Numbered from the stretch's first letter, positions 13,724 through 22,625 are shown. The stretch: DNA of 28,358 bases from Ruminococcoides sp052118065 (GCA_052118065.1 JBQKHY010000030.1:1-28358); one strand, 5' to 3'. Notes: generated by a model not told the origin, from the sequence alone. A program made the numbers and translations.

Positions 13724-14695
13724 TTATTCTTCTTCAGGATAGGTCATACCCCAACTTTTTCTAATATCTGTCATAATATCCATAACATCCTTAGTCATTT
13801 CTCTGTTCATTAGGTCATTGCCCTTTGAAAGAGTTTCTTCCATATCCTCAACTTCATACCACAAAGCATTTTTAGTGTCACCACATTCTATTTCTTCTAC
13901 TTCACCGTCAGTATAAGTGATAACTGCTTTCATACCTCTAGGGTATTCCATAACCTCAATATAGCCGTTTGCACAAGAAATCATTGCTCTTTTTGGTTGT
14001 TTTGAATGAAGAGAAAGCATAATAGTTGCCATCTGTTGTTCTTCGTTCATCAGTAGGATAGATGCCTGCTCGTCAACACCTGTTTCGCAATATTTTACCA
14101 TACTTGAAACTTTGTTAGGCTTTGACTTCATAAACATTCTTGCAAGAGAAATTGCATAAACACCAATGTCAAGCATTGAACCACCTGCAAGGTTACGGTT
14201 GAAAAATCTGTTCTTCATATCATAATCCTTGTAAGAACCAAAGTTAAGTGTGATTAAGTTAACTTCACCTAGCTTTTCCTCAGCAATTCTCTTTTTCAGT
14301 TCCTTATAAATAGGCATATGATATTCTGTCATAGCCTCAGCAAGAACAAGACCCTTTTCCTTAGCAATAGCCATACCCTTATCAAGTTCATCACTGTTTA
14401 GAGTGATAGACTTTTCGCAAAGTACATTTTTGCCTTTGTTAAGAGCCTTTTCAATATAATTAATATGTGTGTTATGAGGAGTTGTAATGTAGATAATGTC
14501 AATGTTTTCATCATTAATCATATCTTCAAAACTGTCATAAACATTTTCAATACCATACTTTTCTGCAAAGTTCTTAGCCTTGCTTAAAGTTCTGTTTGTT
14601 ACACCATAAAGTTTTTTGTTGTGGTTCTTCATAGCTAAAGCAAGTTCATTTGCAATAACACCACAACCTAGTACACCCCAATTATAAGTTTTCAT
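13724..14695 (-). CDS. Gfo/Idh/MocA-family oxidoreductase
   Basis: This 323-residue NAD(P)-dependent dehydrogenase is of the glucose-fructose oxidoreductase/inositol dehydrogenase family. The Rossmann motif GVLGCGVIANELA lies at the start. The family segment IDIIYITTPHNTHINYIEKA and the conserved CEKSITLN (lysine of the EKP-type motif) follow. The carboxy-terminal half begins with the GGSMLDIGVYAISLARMF segment. The substrate is unknown. The start is ATG at 14695 because GGAGG lies eight bases upstream; the longer reading from 14710 would place the ribosome site inside the gene. It is a single-gene unit with its own promoter. Confidence 0.9.
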   Translation of the reverse strand: MKTYNWGVLGCGVIANELALAMKNHNKKLYGVTNRTLSKAKNFAEKYGIENVYDSFEDMINDENIDIIYITTPHNTHINYIEKALNKGKNVLCEKSITLNSDELDKGMAIAKEKGLVLAEAMTEYHMPIYKELKKRIAEEKLGEVNLITLNFGSYKDYDMKNRFFNRNLAGGSMLDIGVYAISLARMFMKSKPNKVSSMVKYCETGVDEQASILLMNEEQQMATIMLSLHSKQPKRAMISCANGYIEVMEYPRGMKAVITYTDGEVEEIECGDTKNALWYEVEDMEETLSKGNDLMNREMTKDVMDIMTDIRKSWGMTYPEEE

Positions 14696-14738
14696 AGGTA
14701 AAACCTCCATAAAATGTATTAGACCTTAGGTTAATTCT

Positions 14739-14767
14739 ATAATAATAAATCCTATTATAACTGTCAA
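14739..14767 (-). promoter_or_regulatory. Promoter of the Gfo/Idh/MocA gene
   Basis: TTGACA (14762-14767), a 17-bp spacer and TATTAT (14739-14744), read leftward. Confidence 0.7.
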
Positions 14768-14820
14768 TAATAGACTATTTTCAAAATTTTTATTTTTTAA
14801 TTTTTCTATTTTTTAATATT

Positions 14821-15811
14821 TTAATTTTGTCTGTGGGTTAAGAATAGTCAGTTTAACAAATTTGGGCTTTTCAATTTTGATTGTGAGTAAAGGAAAATAA
14901 TTGGCTATAAAGAAAAATTCGTAGTGAGATTATTTACCTAAAATTATATAAAACTCTGACTCACAGGTGTAGGGTCCAACAGTGTTGGACCGTTACAAAC
15001 TATCATATATAGTCACATTGTCCTATGTATAATTCATAGTTTACGAATAAGACAAAATAAGATAATTATTATAGTTTTATCCCTCCTTCAGTCGATTTAT
15101 AAAAGGTAAATTGCCGTACCGTCAATTTACAATCGACAGCTCCCTCGTCTGAGGGAGCCAGATACAGTTTCTACAAATCAATAAGTATGTACATATTTTC
15201 AAAATTGTACATACTTTGTTGCCTCCCTCGCTGAGGGAGGTGGCTTTGCGTATGCAAAGACGGAAGGAGTGGTTGGAATTGTAAATAAATTTACAATTCC
15301 ATATTAGCTGAAACTTTCCTTTATTTATAGCTATAAAATATAGGAAAAATTGTGAGTCACAGGTGTAGGGTCCACCATTGGTGGACCGAACAAATTAGCC
15401 TTTATATTGATATTTTGTCCTATGTAGATATTTGAAATTTGTACAGACAAAAGCCTTCCTTGTGTAAAGGAAGGTGTCACCGTTAGGTGACGGATGGATT
15501 GTCACGGTAGATAGTGTTCTCTAGATGAAATGTGTACGATGAGATTAGACTAATAATTTAATCTGTTATATCGCAGATGTTTGATATAATCAATAATGCC
15601 TACCAAAACAATCCTTCCACCACTTCGTGGTCCCCCTCCCTTTACACAAGGGAGGCTGGTTAGTCTCTGCAAACTCTAAATATTCACCATATAACGATGC
15701 AAATTCTAGCCCCATAAACTCTAATTTATCAATCTCACCTTTACCCACAGACAAAATTGAAAAACCCTAATTTGCAGAACTGATTAATCTTAACCCACAA
15801 CTAAAATTAAA
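14821..15811. repeat. Non-coding mosaic repeat with long terminal inverted repeats, copy 1
   Basis: Almost 1 kb with no gene. The ends are an imperfect inverted repeat of about 73 bp (14821-14893 and about 15738-15811) sharing CTGTGGGTTAAGA, CAAATT(T/A)GGG and TTTTCAATTTTG. Inside are stem-loops: GGTCCAACA-G-TGTTGGACC (14971-14989), GGTCCACCA-T-TGGTGGACC (about 15367-15385), CCTCCCTCGCTGAGGGAGG (about 15222-15240) and the module at 15611-15668. Sequence such as GAGTCACAGGTGTAGGG and ATTTTGTCCTATGTAG is shared with the second copy at 23038-23786. It encodes no transposase, so it would be a non-autonomous MITE-like or otherwise dispersed repeat. Confidence 0.75.
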
Positions 15812-15918
15812 AAATCAAAATTAAAAAACAAAATTGAAAAAATCAAAAATCCAAAGGTCATATATCCAAACTTTATTTCATAGTAATTATGTGTAACAAA
15901 ACAATCGGAGGAAATAAA

Positions 15919-16839
15919 ATGACAGATTATTTACCTGAAGGACGCAGAATTGATACATACGAAAATTTGGAGCAACTTTCAAGTCTAAAGTCCCTAAATG
16001 ATGCTATGCGTGACGGAAAAATCCTTGAGGCTAGGGCAACTGTATGTGACCAAAATCACAACCTAATTGTTGACCTAGGGTTTATGAAAGGAATTATTAG
16101 GAGAGAGGAGGGTGCTATCGGTATAAGAGAAGGAAAGGTAAGAGATATTGCAGTGATTTCCAGAGTCAACAGACCTGTTTGCTTTGTGGTAAAAGGCTTT
16201 ACAAAGGACTCTAAAGGCAACAATATTGCAGTACTTTCAAGAGAAGAAGCACAAATTAGATGCCAAAAAAATTATATCAGTAAACTGAAAACCGGTGATA
16301 TAATTGATGCAAAAATCACCCATTTAGAAAATTTCGGAGCATTTGCAGACATTGGTTGTGGCATTGTAGCACTGATTCCTATTGACTCAATTTCAGTTTC
16401 AAGAATAGAACACCCTAGGGAAAGATTTTCTGTAGGTATGAATATTAAGGCAATTGTTAAGTCAATTGACGGTGGCAGAATCAGCCTATCCCATAAGGAG
16501 CTTTTAGGTACATGGGAAGAAAATGCAAGTAAATTCACACCGGGAGAAACAGTAGCAGGTATTGTAAGAAGTGTTGAGTCCTATGGTGCATTTGTGGAGC
16601 TTTGTCCTAACCTTGCCGGTTTAGCAGAAAGTAAAGAGGGTGTTAAGGTAGGAGAACAAGCATCTGTATTTATTAAGAGCATTATCCCTGAAAGAATGAA
16701 AATCAAGCTGATTATTATTGATACCTTTAAATATGAATATAACCCCAAAGAACCTGAATATATGTATCAAGGCAACCATATTGATACTTTCTTATACAGT
16801 CCTGAAAATTGTGATAAAACAGTAATATCTACCTTTTAG
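15919..16839 (+). CDS. S1 RNA-binding domain protein
   Basis: This 306-residue protein is related to ribosomal protein S1 and likely binds RNA in the cytoplasm. An amino-terminal region (about 1-115) precedes two clear S1 repeats. The first begins GDIIDAKITHLENFGAFADI (about 122-190). The second begins GETVAGIVRSVESYGAFVEL (about 212-275). It is shorter than full-length S1 and may be the short Firmicute-type S1-like protein. The start is ATG at 15919 with GGAGG seven bases upstream; the earlier in-frame ATG at 15889 has no ribosome site. RmuC follows closely. Confidence 0.88.
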   Translation: MTDYLPEGRRIDTYENLEQLSSLKSLNDAMRDGKILEARATVCDQNHNLIVDLGFMKGIIRREEGAIGIREGKVRDIAVISRVNRPVCFVVKGFTKDSKGNNIAVLSREEAQIRCQKNYISKLKTGDIIDAKITHLENFGAFADIGCGIVALIPIDSISVSRIEHPRERFSVGMNIKAIVKSIDGGRISLSHKELLGTWEENASKFTPGETVAGIVRSVESYGAFVELCPNLAGLAESKEGVKVGEQASVFIKSIIPERMKIKLIIIDTFKYEYNPKEPEYMYQGNHIDTFLYSPENCDKTVISTF

Positions 16840-16905
16840 TTTCAGTTGAATTTTCCTTGTTTCTGTGTTAGAATTTCTTTATATATATTAGAAATGAGGA
16901 TTATC

Positions 16906-18102
16906 GTGGAAACTGTACTTTTGATTATACTTTCAATAGCTATTGTAGCAATGGCTGTTGTGTTAGTTATAGTTCTTTCAAAGAATAAAAATAATAATAT
17001 TGATGATGCAATATATGATGCATCCAAAAAGCTAAATCAAGATACTATTAATAGTGTAAAATTAATGTCTGATATGATAAATCAAAATCAGGTGAATATG
17101 GCTGAAAATCAGAAATTTCAGCTACAACAAATGGAAAATAGGATAAAGACCTTTTCAATGGAAAATGAACAGAAACTAGAGAATATCCGTTCTACTGTTG
17201 AGAAAAAGCTAACCTATATGCAAGAGGACAACAATAAGCAACTTGAAAATATCAGAACTACCGTTGATGAAAAGTTGCAAAATACTTTAGAGAATAAGCT
17301 GAATAAGTCCTTTGAAACAGTAAGTAAACAACTTCAACAGGTTTATAAAGGCTTAGGTGAAATGCAAAACCTTGCAGTAGGTGTCGGTGACTTAAAGAAA
17401 GTACTTTCTAATGTAAAGACAAGAGGTATTCTTGGAGAAATTCAGCTTTCAGCAATTCTAAAGGAAATCCTTTCACCTGAACAGTATGAAGAAAATGTTG
17501 CCACAAAGAAAGGTAGCAGAAATGTGGTGGAATTTGCAATTAAGCTACCTACTGATGATGACAGCTTTGTATATCTTCCTATTGACAGTAAATTTCCGGG
17601 AGATACATATGCAAAGTTAGTTGATGCAATGAATAGTGGCAATAAAGAAGAAATTGAAATTTGTTCAAAAAATCTTCTGAGAACTATAAAAAGTGAGGCT
17701 AAGGACATTCACGATAAATATATTTCACCACCAAATACAACAGAATTTGCAATTATGTTCCTACCATTTGAGGGACTGTATGCAGAAGTTGTAAACCGTG
17801 GTATGGTGGAAGTTTTGCAGAGAGAATATAAAGTAAATGTAGCAGGTCCATCAACAATGGGTGCATTACTAAATTCCTTGCAACTTGGATTTAAAACCTT
17901 AGCAGTACAAAAGCGTAGTGCAGAGGTATGGCAAATTCTAAATGATGTTAAGAGAGAGTTTGATACTTTTGCAGATGTACTGGAAAAAACTCAAACAAGA
18001 CTAAATCAGGCTAATACGGAACTTGATAAGCTGGTTGGTGTTCGTACAAGGAAAATTCAAAGTCAGCTTTCTAAGGTTCAAAAGTTAGAAGAGAAGAACT
18101 AA
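16906..18102 (+). CDS. rmuC: RmuC-family DNA recombination protein
   Basis: This 398-residue member of the RmuC family is implicated in limiting rearrangements at inverted repeats. One amino-terminal membrane helix (METVLLIILSIAIVAMAVVL) is followed by a long coiled coil (about 30-150) and the conserved nuclease-like domain (about 165-360). Family markers are KTRGILGEIQLSAIL, VEFAIKLP and VYLPIDSKFPGD, which fit a PD-(D/E)XK-like fold, and MFLPFEGLYAEV. The start is uncertain: GTG at 16906 has GAGG at six bases and gives the helix right at the start, while ATG at 16894 is the alternative. Confidence 0.92.
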   Translation: METVLLIILSIAIVAMAVVLVIVLSKNKNNNIDDAIYDASKKLNQDTINSVKLMSDMINQNQVNMAENQKFQLQQMENRIKTFSMENEQKLENIRSTVEKKLTYMQEDNNKQLENIRTTVDEKLQNTLENKLNKSFETVSKQLQQVYKGLGEMQNLAVGVGDLKKVLSNVKTRGILGEIQLSAILKEILSPEQYEENVATKKGSRNVVEFAIKLPTDDDSFVYLPIDSKFPGDTYAKLVDAMNSGNKEEIEICSKNLLRTIKSEAKDIHDKYISPPNTTEFAIMFLPFEGLYAEVVNRGMVEVLQREYKVNVAGPSTMGALLNSLQLGFKTLAVQKRSAEVWQILNDVKREFDTFADVLEKTQTRLNQANTELDKLVGVRTRKIQSQLSKVQKLEEKN

Positions 18103-18138
18103 GTTTATTAACTATTACTGAACAATCTGTGTATTTAC

Positions 18139-18167
18139 TTGAAAAAGAAGTTTATTTGGGATAGAAT
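18139..18167 (+). promoter_or_regulatory. Promoter of the Big_2 lipoprotein gene
   Basis: TTGAAA (18139-18144), a 17-bp spacer and TAGAAT (18162-18167), 18 bases ahead of the ATG. Confidence 0.65.
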
Positions 18168-18185
18168 TACCCTAGGAGTGATAAA

Positions 18186-19577
18186 ATGAAAAGAATAATA
18201 TCAATGTCATTAGTCCTAGCATTGGCTATTGTTTTCACAACTATATTCGGTGGTTGTGGCAAGGTTGATGTTGAGGATATTACATTGTCCGATAAAACTG
18301 TAAAACTTCAACTAAAAGATAAATTTGAGCTTTCGGCAACAGTTACACCTAAGAATGCAGCAGAGCCTATGGTGTATTGGGATAGCTCAGACTCTTCTGT
18401 TGTAACAGTAAAGTCCGGTGTACTTACAGCAGTAGGTGAGGGCAAAGCAACAGTAAAAGCCTTTACTAGTAACGGTGTAAGTGATGAATGTAAGGTTACT
18501 GTTGACAATGTTTTGGCTTCAAAGTTAACACTGAATAAATCTAAGTTTACATTAATGTTAGGTGCAACAGAAAAGTTAGTTTATACTATTACACCTAAGA
18601 ATGTTACTAACAATTCTATTGAATGGGAAAGTAGCAATACAAAAGTAGCTACAGTTGAAAATGGCAAAGTTACAGGCAAAGATGCAGGTGAATGTACAAT
18701 TACTGCAACAAGCTCAAACGGACTAAAAGCTAAATGTAAGGTTATTGTAAAGGTTAAGCCTACAGGTGTTGTTATCGATAAACATTATGTAAATGTGGGT
18801 ACTAACAAAAGTATTCAGCTTTCTGCAACAGTTAAACCTGACAATACTGCATATAAGGATGTAATGTGGGAATCCTCAAATGACTCTATTGCGACAGTTG
18901 ACAGCAAAGGTAAAGTAACCGGTAAAAAGGTAGGTTCTTGCAAAATCTATGCTACTACTAAGAATAATAAGTACGACTACTGTAAAGTAGTTGTAACTCA
19001 AGAAGATTTGAAGTTCTCAGGTAACGGCAACAAAACTCTAACAGATGTTACTGTTACAAAGGGTGTTTATGCAATTACAATGACCCATGAAGGCAAAGGT
19101 ACATTTACTGTAATAGGTTCTGATGGTGATGGCAGAGTATATACATATGTTGATACTACCGGTAAATATACAGGTACTAACCTTTATGCTAAAGGTAAAA
19201 GTGACGGTGTAGAAGATGCAACAATCAAGGTTGCTGCTACAGGTAAATGGACTATTAAGATTAAAGCCATAACATATGACGGTACAGACAACATTACAGG
19301 TAGTGGTGAATGTGTATCAAAAATGTTTACAGGTACAGACAAAAAGCAAACTGTTAAGCTAAAGAACAAAGGTGAGGATGACTTTACTGTATTCCTATTT
19401 GATGAAACAGGTAAACAGATAGGTGTCCTTTGTGATGAAATTGATGATTACGAAGGCACAGTAAGTGCAACATTAAATAAGAACAAAAGCTACTATATAG
19501 TAGTTAAGTCAAGTGGTACTTGGTCAGTAGATTTTGGTTCAGGCAGCAAGGTAACAACAGTTAAGAATACAAATTAA
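18186..19577 (+). CDS. Lipoprotein with three Big_2 Ig-like domains
   Basis: This 463-residue surface lipoprotein has a signal peptide ending in FGGC, with lipidated Cys24. Three Big_2 domains follow (about 28-108, 109-190 and 191-275), each with the core Wx(S)SxxxxVxTV: VYWDSSDSSVVTV, IEWESSNTKVATV and VMWESSNDSIATV. The remainder (about 276-460) is beta-rich and looks like two related copies. Compare GTFTVIGSDGDGRVYTYVD ending GKWTIKI with DFTVFLFDETGKQIGVL ending GTWSVDF. It is anchored to the membrane outside the cell; adhesion or a wall-associated role is possible. GGAG precedes the ATG. Its domain type matches the cargo protein of the mobile element. Confidence 0.87.
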   Translation: MKRIISMSLVLALAIVFTTIFGGCGKVDVEDITLSDKTVKLQLKDKFELSATVTPKNAAEPMVYWDSSDSSVVTVKSGVLTAVGEGKATVKAFTSNGVSDECKVTVDNVLASKLTLNKSKFTLMLGATEKLVYTITPKNVTNNSIEWESSNTKVATVENGKVTGKDAGECTITATSSNGLKAKCKVIVKVKPTGVVIDKHYVNVGTNKSIQLSATVKPDNTAYKDVMWESSNDSIATVDSKGKVTGKKVGSCKIYATTKNNKYDYCKVVVTQEDLKFSGNGNKTLTDVTVTKGVYAITMTHEGKGTFTVIGSDGDGRVYTYVDTTGKYTGTNLYAKGKSDGVEDATIKVAATGKWTIKIKAITYDGTDNITGSGECVSKMFTGTDKKQTVKLKNKGEDDFTVFLFDETGKQIGVLCDEIDDYEGTVSATLNKNKSYYIVVKSSGTWSVDFGSGSKVTTVKNTN

Positions 19578-19633
19578 TGAATGAAAATAATCCCTCCGGG
19601 CAATACTTTTATTAAAGATTGTCAGGGGGGATT
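19578..19633 (+). promoter_or_regulatory. SigF/SigG-type promoter nested in an SD-masking terminator hairpin
   Basis: AATCCCTCC (19589-19597) pairs with GGGGGGATT (19625-19633), nine pairs with one G-U, followed by a T-run. The 3' arm contains the sigG ribosome site. A promoter fitting TGNATA-N17/18-CATACTA overlaps it: TGAATG (19578-19583), 18 bp, AATACTT (19602-19608). The -10 lies in the 27-base loop, so transcripts starting there would lack the masking arm. Confidence 0.6.
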
Positions 19634-19636
19634 TTT

Positions 19637-20419
19637 TTGCAGTATAACAAGGTTGAGATTTGTGGTGTAAATACCGGCAAATTAAAGGTACTAAAAGAAA
19701 AGGAAAAGAAAGAACTTCTGAAAATTATGAGGGAGGGAAATGAAAAAGAAAGAAAAATCGCCAGAGATAAAATGATTAAAGGCAACTTGCGACTTGTACT
19801 TTCGGTAATTCAAAGGTTTACCAATCGTGGGGAAAACCTTGACGACCTTTTTCAGGTAGGTGTAATCGGTCTGATAAAGGCGATTGATAACTTTGATACA
19901 AGTCTTGATGTTCGTTTTTCAACATACGGTGTACCTATGATTATCGGTGAAGTCAGAAGATTTCTAAGGGATAACAATGCATTAAGGGTTAGTCGCTCAA
20001 TGAGGGATACTGCCTACCATGCTATGCAGATAAAAGAAAAACTAATAAATAAGAACAACAGAGAACCTACAGTGGAAGAAATAGCAAAAGAGATGAATGT
20101 CCCTAAGGAAACTGTAGTTCTTGCCTTAGAGGCGATTGTAGAGCCTGTATCGCTATATGAACCGGTGTTCTCAGACGGTGATGATACAATTTATGTTATG
20201 GATATGCTAAGTAACAACAATTCCGACAGTAATTGGTTGGAAGAAATTTCTTTTAAGGAATCATTAAAGAACCTTAGCGATAGAGAGAAGAAAATACTTT
20301 CACTGAGATTTTTTAAGGGTAAAACCCAAATGGAAGTAGCCAAAGAAATCGGCATTAGCCAAGCCCAAGTATCACGAATTGAGAAAGGTGCCTTAAATCA
20401 AATAAAAAAAGATATGTAA
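19637..20419 (+). CDS. sigG: Forespore sigma factor SigG
   Basis: The 260-residue late-forespore RNA polymerase sigma factor. The diagnostic amino end NKVEICGVNTGKL matches SigG. Region 2 contains GNLRLVLSVIQRF and DDLFQVGVIGLIKAIDNFD, then RFSTYGVPMIIGEVRRFLRD. Region 4 ends with REKKILSLRFFKGKTQMEVA and IGISQAQVSRIEKGAL. The start is TTG at 19637, six bases after GGGGGG. A start at 19619 would place the ribosome site inside the gene. A weak TTG start plus a masking hairpin suggests tight translational control, as known for Bacillus subtilis sigG, which also combines a leader hairpin with a suboptimal start codon. The neighbouring spoIIG-type genes usual in other spore-formers are absent from this window. 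Confidence 0.95.
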   Translation: MQYNKVEICGVNTGKLKVLKEKEKKELLKIMREGNEKERKIARDKMIKGNLRLVLSVIQRFTNRGENLDDLFQVGVIGLIKAIDNFDTSLDVRFSTYGVPMIIGEVRRFLRDNNALRVSRSMRDTAYHAMQIKEKLINKNNREPTVEEIAKEMNVPKETVVLALEAIVEPVSLYEPVFSDGDDTIYVMDMLSNNNSDSNWLEEISFKESLKNLSDREKKILSLRFFKGKTQMEVAKEIGISQAQVSRIEKGALNQIKKDM

Positions 20420-20426
20420 AAATATA

Positions 20427-20490
20427 AAACCTCCTTTACTTTCAAAATTTAGTGTGTTAAAATTTTAGTGTGTGAAAGTAACGGAGGTTT
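20427..20490 (+). promoter_or_regulatory. sigG terminator hairpin containing the yerC promoter and ribosome site
   Basis: AAACCTCCTTTACTTTCA (20427-20444) pairs with TGAAAGTAACGGAGGTTT (20473-20490), 17 of 18 positions, followed by TTTACTT and ATG. The 3' arm holds GGAGG, the ribosome site. A vegetative-type promoter runs through it: TTTACT (20435-20440), 17 bp, TAAAAT (20458-20463), with the -10 in the loop. It ends sigG transcripts and starts the next unit. Confidence 0.6.
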
Positions 20491-20496
20491 TTACTT

Positions 20497-20811
20497 ATGA
20501 ACAATAAAATAAAAGATGAAGCAACTGATTTGCTTTTTAAGGCTATTTTAAGCCTAAAGAATGAAGAGGAATGTTACAACTTTTTTGAGGATTTATGTAC
20601 AGTTCCTGAGCTAAAGGCAATGTCACAGAGAATTGTTGTAGCCAAGATGTTAACTGACAAAAAGGTGTATAGTGATATTGTAGCAAAGACCGGTGCATCA
20701 ACTGCCACAATCAGCAGAGTTAACCGTAGCTTAATCTATGGTAGCGATGGTTACGAAATGGTTTTCGGCAGAATTTTTGATGAAAAAGAAGATAAAGTAG
20801 AGGACAAGTAA
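20497..20811 (+). CDS. YerC/YecD-type TrpR-like regulator
   Basis: This 104-residue DNA-binding protein is of the TrpR/YerC-YecD family. The core CTVPELKAMSQRIVVAKML leads into a helix-turn-helix, YSDIVAKTGASTATISRVNR, and the end SDGYEMVFGRIF is typical of the family. Ligand and targets are not known from the sequence. GGAGG lies nine bases before the ATG but is part of a long hairpin. Only one base separates its stop from the methyltransferase start, so it opens the operon yerC-methyltransferase-hslO. Confidence 0.88.
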   Translation: MNNKIKDEATDLLFKAILSLKNEEECYNFFEDLCTVPELKAMSQRIVVAKMLTDKKVYSDIVAKTGASTATISRVNRSLIYGSDGYEMVFGRIFDEKEDKVEDK

Positions 20812-20812
20812 A

Positions 20813-21556
20813 ATGCCATCTTACGAAATGTTTGCTGATTTTTACGATAGCTTAACAGATAATGTTGAGTACGAAAAAAGAGCAGATTATATTGTTAATG
20901 TTCTACAGAAGAATTTTAATCACGATTTAGGACTGACTCTTGACTTAGCTTGTGGCACAGGTACAATGACTATGTTACTGAAAGAAAAGGGCATTGATGT
21001 TTATGGTGTTGACGGTAGCTATGATATGCTTACTGTTGCTCAGCAAAAGACTATGGAAAAGGGTCTTAACATTCTTTATTTGTGTCAGAGAATGGAGTCT
21101 CTTGACTTGTATGGTACAATAGATACTTGTATTTGTACCTTAGATAGTCTAAATCATATTGTGGATGAAAAGGTTTTCACTAAGGCTATAGAGAGAGTTT
21201 CTCTGTTTATGAATAAGGGTGGTTACTTTTTGTTTGATTTAAATACCCTTTATAAGCATAGAAAGGTTCTGGCTAACAATTCCTTTGTCTTTGAAACAGA
21301 TGAAGTTTTCTTAGCATGGCAAAATACCTTGCAAGAAAATGACATTGTGGATATTGACCTTGATTTCTTTATTAAGGAAGAAGATTTGTATGAGAGATAT
21401 AGCGAAAGTTTTAGTGAAAGAGCCTATTCACTTGAGTTTGTGGAAAAAGTTTTAAACAAATACAACTTTGTTGTTGATGGTGTCTTTGGAGATTTAACTA
21501 CAGAACCACCAAAGGATAACGAAGAAAGAATAATTATAATAGCAAGGAAAGTTTGA
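20813..21556 (+). CDS. SAM-dependent class I methyltransferase
   Basis: This 247-residue cytoplasmic methyltransferase has a Rossmann-like fold. Motif I, LDLACGTGT, lies near residue 43. Motif II follows at VYGVDGSYDML, and a post-motif segment at TCICTLDSLNHI. The opening MFADFYDSLT is common in a Firmicute family of unknown substrate. The gene begins one base after the preceding stop and ends overlapping the hslO leader, so it is translated as part of an operon. The methyl acceptor cannot be inferred. Confidence 0.87.
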   Translation: MPSYEMFADFYDSLTDNVEYEKRADYIVNVLQKNFNHDLGLTLDLACGTGTMTMLLKEKGIDVYGVDGSYDMLTVAQQKTMEKGLNILYLCQRMESLDLYGTIDTCICTLDSLNHIVDEKVFTKAIERVSLFMNKGGYFLFDLNTLYKHRKVLANNSFVFETDEVFLAWQNTLQENDIVDIDLDFFIKEEDLYERYSESFSERAYSLEFVEKVLNKYNFVVDGVFGDLTTEPPKDNEERIIIIARKV

Positions 21557-21558
21557 TT

Positions 21559-22431
21559 ATGGATAAGATTACAAGATGTATTACCCATGATGGAGCAGTT
21601 ATGGCTGCTGCCATTGATTCAACAGAAACAGTTTTTACTGCACAAAAAATACATAACACTTCACCTGTAGCTACAGCAGCACTGGGCAGATTGCTTTCTG
21701 CCACATCAATTATGGGTGCAATGCTAAAGAACCCTAAGGCTACTATAAATTTACAGGTAGCAGGTGACGGTGAGCTTGGACTTGTTACAGCAGTAGCAAA
21801 TGCTAAAGGTCATGTTAAGGGTTATGTGTCTAACCCTAATTGCCCTACCGAATATTATGAGAACGGTCATATTAATGTTGGTAAAGCAGTAGGTCACGGT
21901 ACACTTAATGTTATGCGTGATGAGGGTGCAGGTGAACCTTATATTGGCAGAGTGCCACTACTTAGTGGTGAAATTGCTGAGGATATTGCAAGCTACTATG
22001 CAACAAGTGAGCAGATTCCAACAGTATGTGCCCTAGGTGTGTTAATTGATAAAAAGGGTATGGTATTGGCTTCCGGTGGTGTACTGTTACAGATGTTACC
22101 GGGTGCATTTGAAAGTGATATTGACAGAATAGAAGAAAATCTAAAGTCAGTTCCTAGCGTTACTCAAATGTTGGCTGACGGATTAACTCCTGTTCAGATG
22201 GCAGAAAAATTCCTAAAAGGTTATGAAGTTGATGTTCTTGATGAATATGAAGTAGGCTATTACTGCAATTGTAGTAGAGAGAAAATCGAGAACATTGTTA
22301 CCGGTATGTCTAAGGAAGAACTTGAAGATATAGTTAAGAACCAAGGAGAACTTCAAGCAGAATGCCATTTCTGCAACAAAAAGTATGTATTTACAAAGGA
22401 AGAATTACAGAAGATAATCAGCACTAAATAA
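21559..22431 (+). CDS. hslO: Redox-regulated chaperone Hsp33
   Basis: The 290-residue holdase chaperone Hsp33 is activated by oxidation. The amino-terminal domain shows TRCITHDGAVMAAAIDSTET and the GHGTLNVMRDEG segment. The carboxy-terminal zinc site is complete: C236 and C238 in CNC, and C269 and C272 in CHFC. The start is ATG at 21559, with AAGGAAAG upstream; TTG at 21553 is less likely. It is the last gene of its operon. The tRNA promoter lies 40 bases past its stop. Confidence 0.95.
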   Translation: MDKITRCITHDGAVMAAAIDSTETVFTAQKIHNTSPVATAALGRLLSATSIMGAMLKNPKATINLQVAGDGELGLVTAVANAKGHVKGYVSNPNCPTEYYENGHINVGKAVGHGTLNVMRDEGAGEPYIGRVPLLSGEIAEDIASYYATSEQIPTVCALGVLIDKKGMVLASGGVLLQMLPGAFESDIDRIEENLKSVPSVTQMLADGLTPVQMAEKFLKGYEVDVLDEYEVGYYCNCSREKIENIVTGMSKEELEDIVKNQGELQAECHFCNKKYVFTKEELQKIISTK

Positions 22432-22471
22432 CACCATTAAAAATTTTTTTAAAAAAAAATTAAAAAAAGTG

Positions 22472-22500
22472 TTGACAAATAGAAAGAAATACTGTAATAT
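22472..22500 (+). promoter_or_regulatory. Promoter of tRNA cluster 1
   Basis: TTGACA (22472-22477), a 17-bp spacer and TAATAT (22495-22500), about 44 bases ahead of tRNA-Val. An A-rich tract upstream resembles an UP element. Confidence 0.8.
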
Positions 22501-22543
22501 AATGCTTGTCGCTGATGAACAACACGAAACACGGCGACAATGT

Positions 22544-22619
22544 GGGAGCATAGCTCAGCTGGGAGAGCATCTGCCTTACAAGCAGGGGGTCACAGGTTCG
22601 AGCCCTGTTGTTCCCACCA
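22544..22619 (+). tRNA. tRNA-Val (TAC)
   Basis: 76 bases with encoded CCA. Anticodon loop CTTACAA. The sequence appears identical to the copy at 25436-25511. Confidence 0.96.
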
Positions 22620-22625
22620 AATTTT

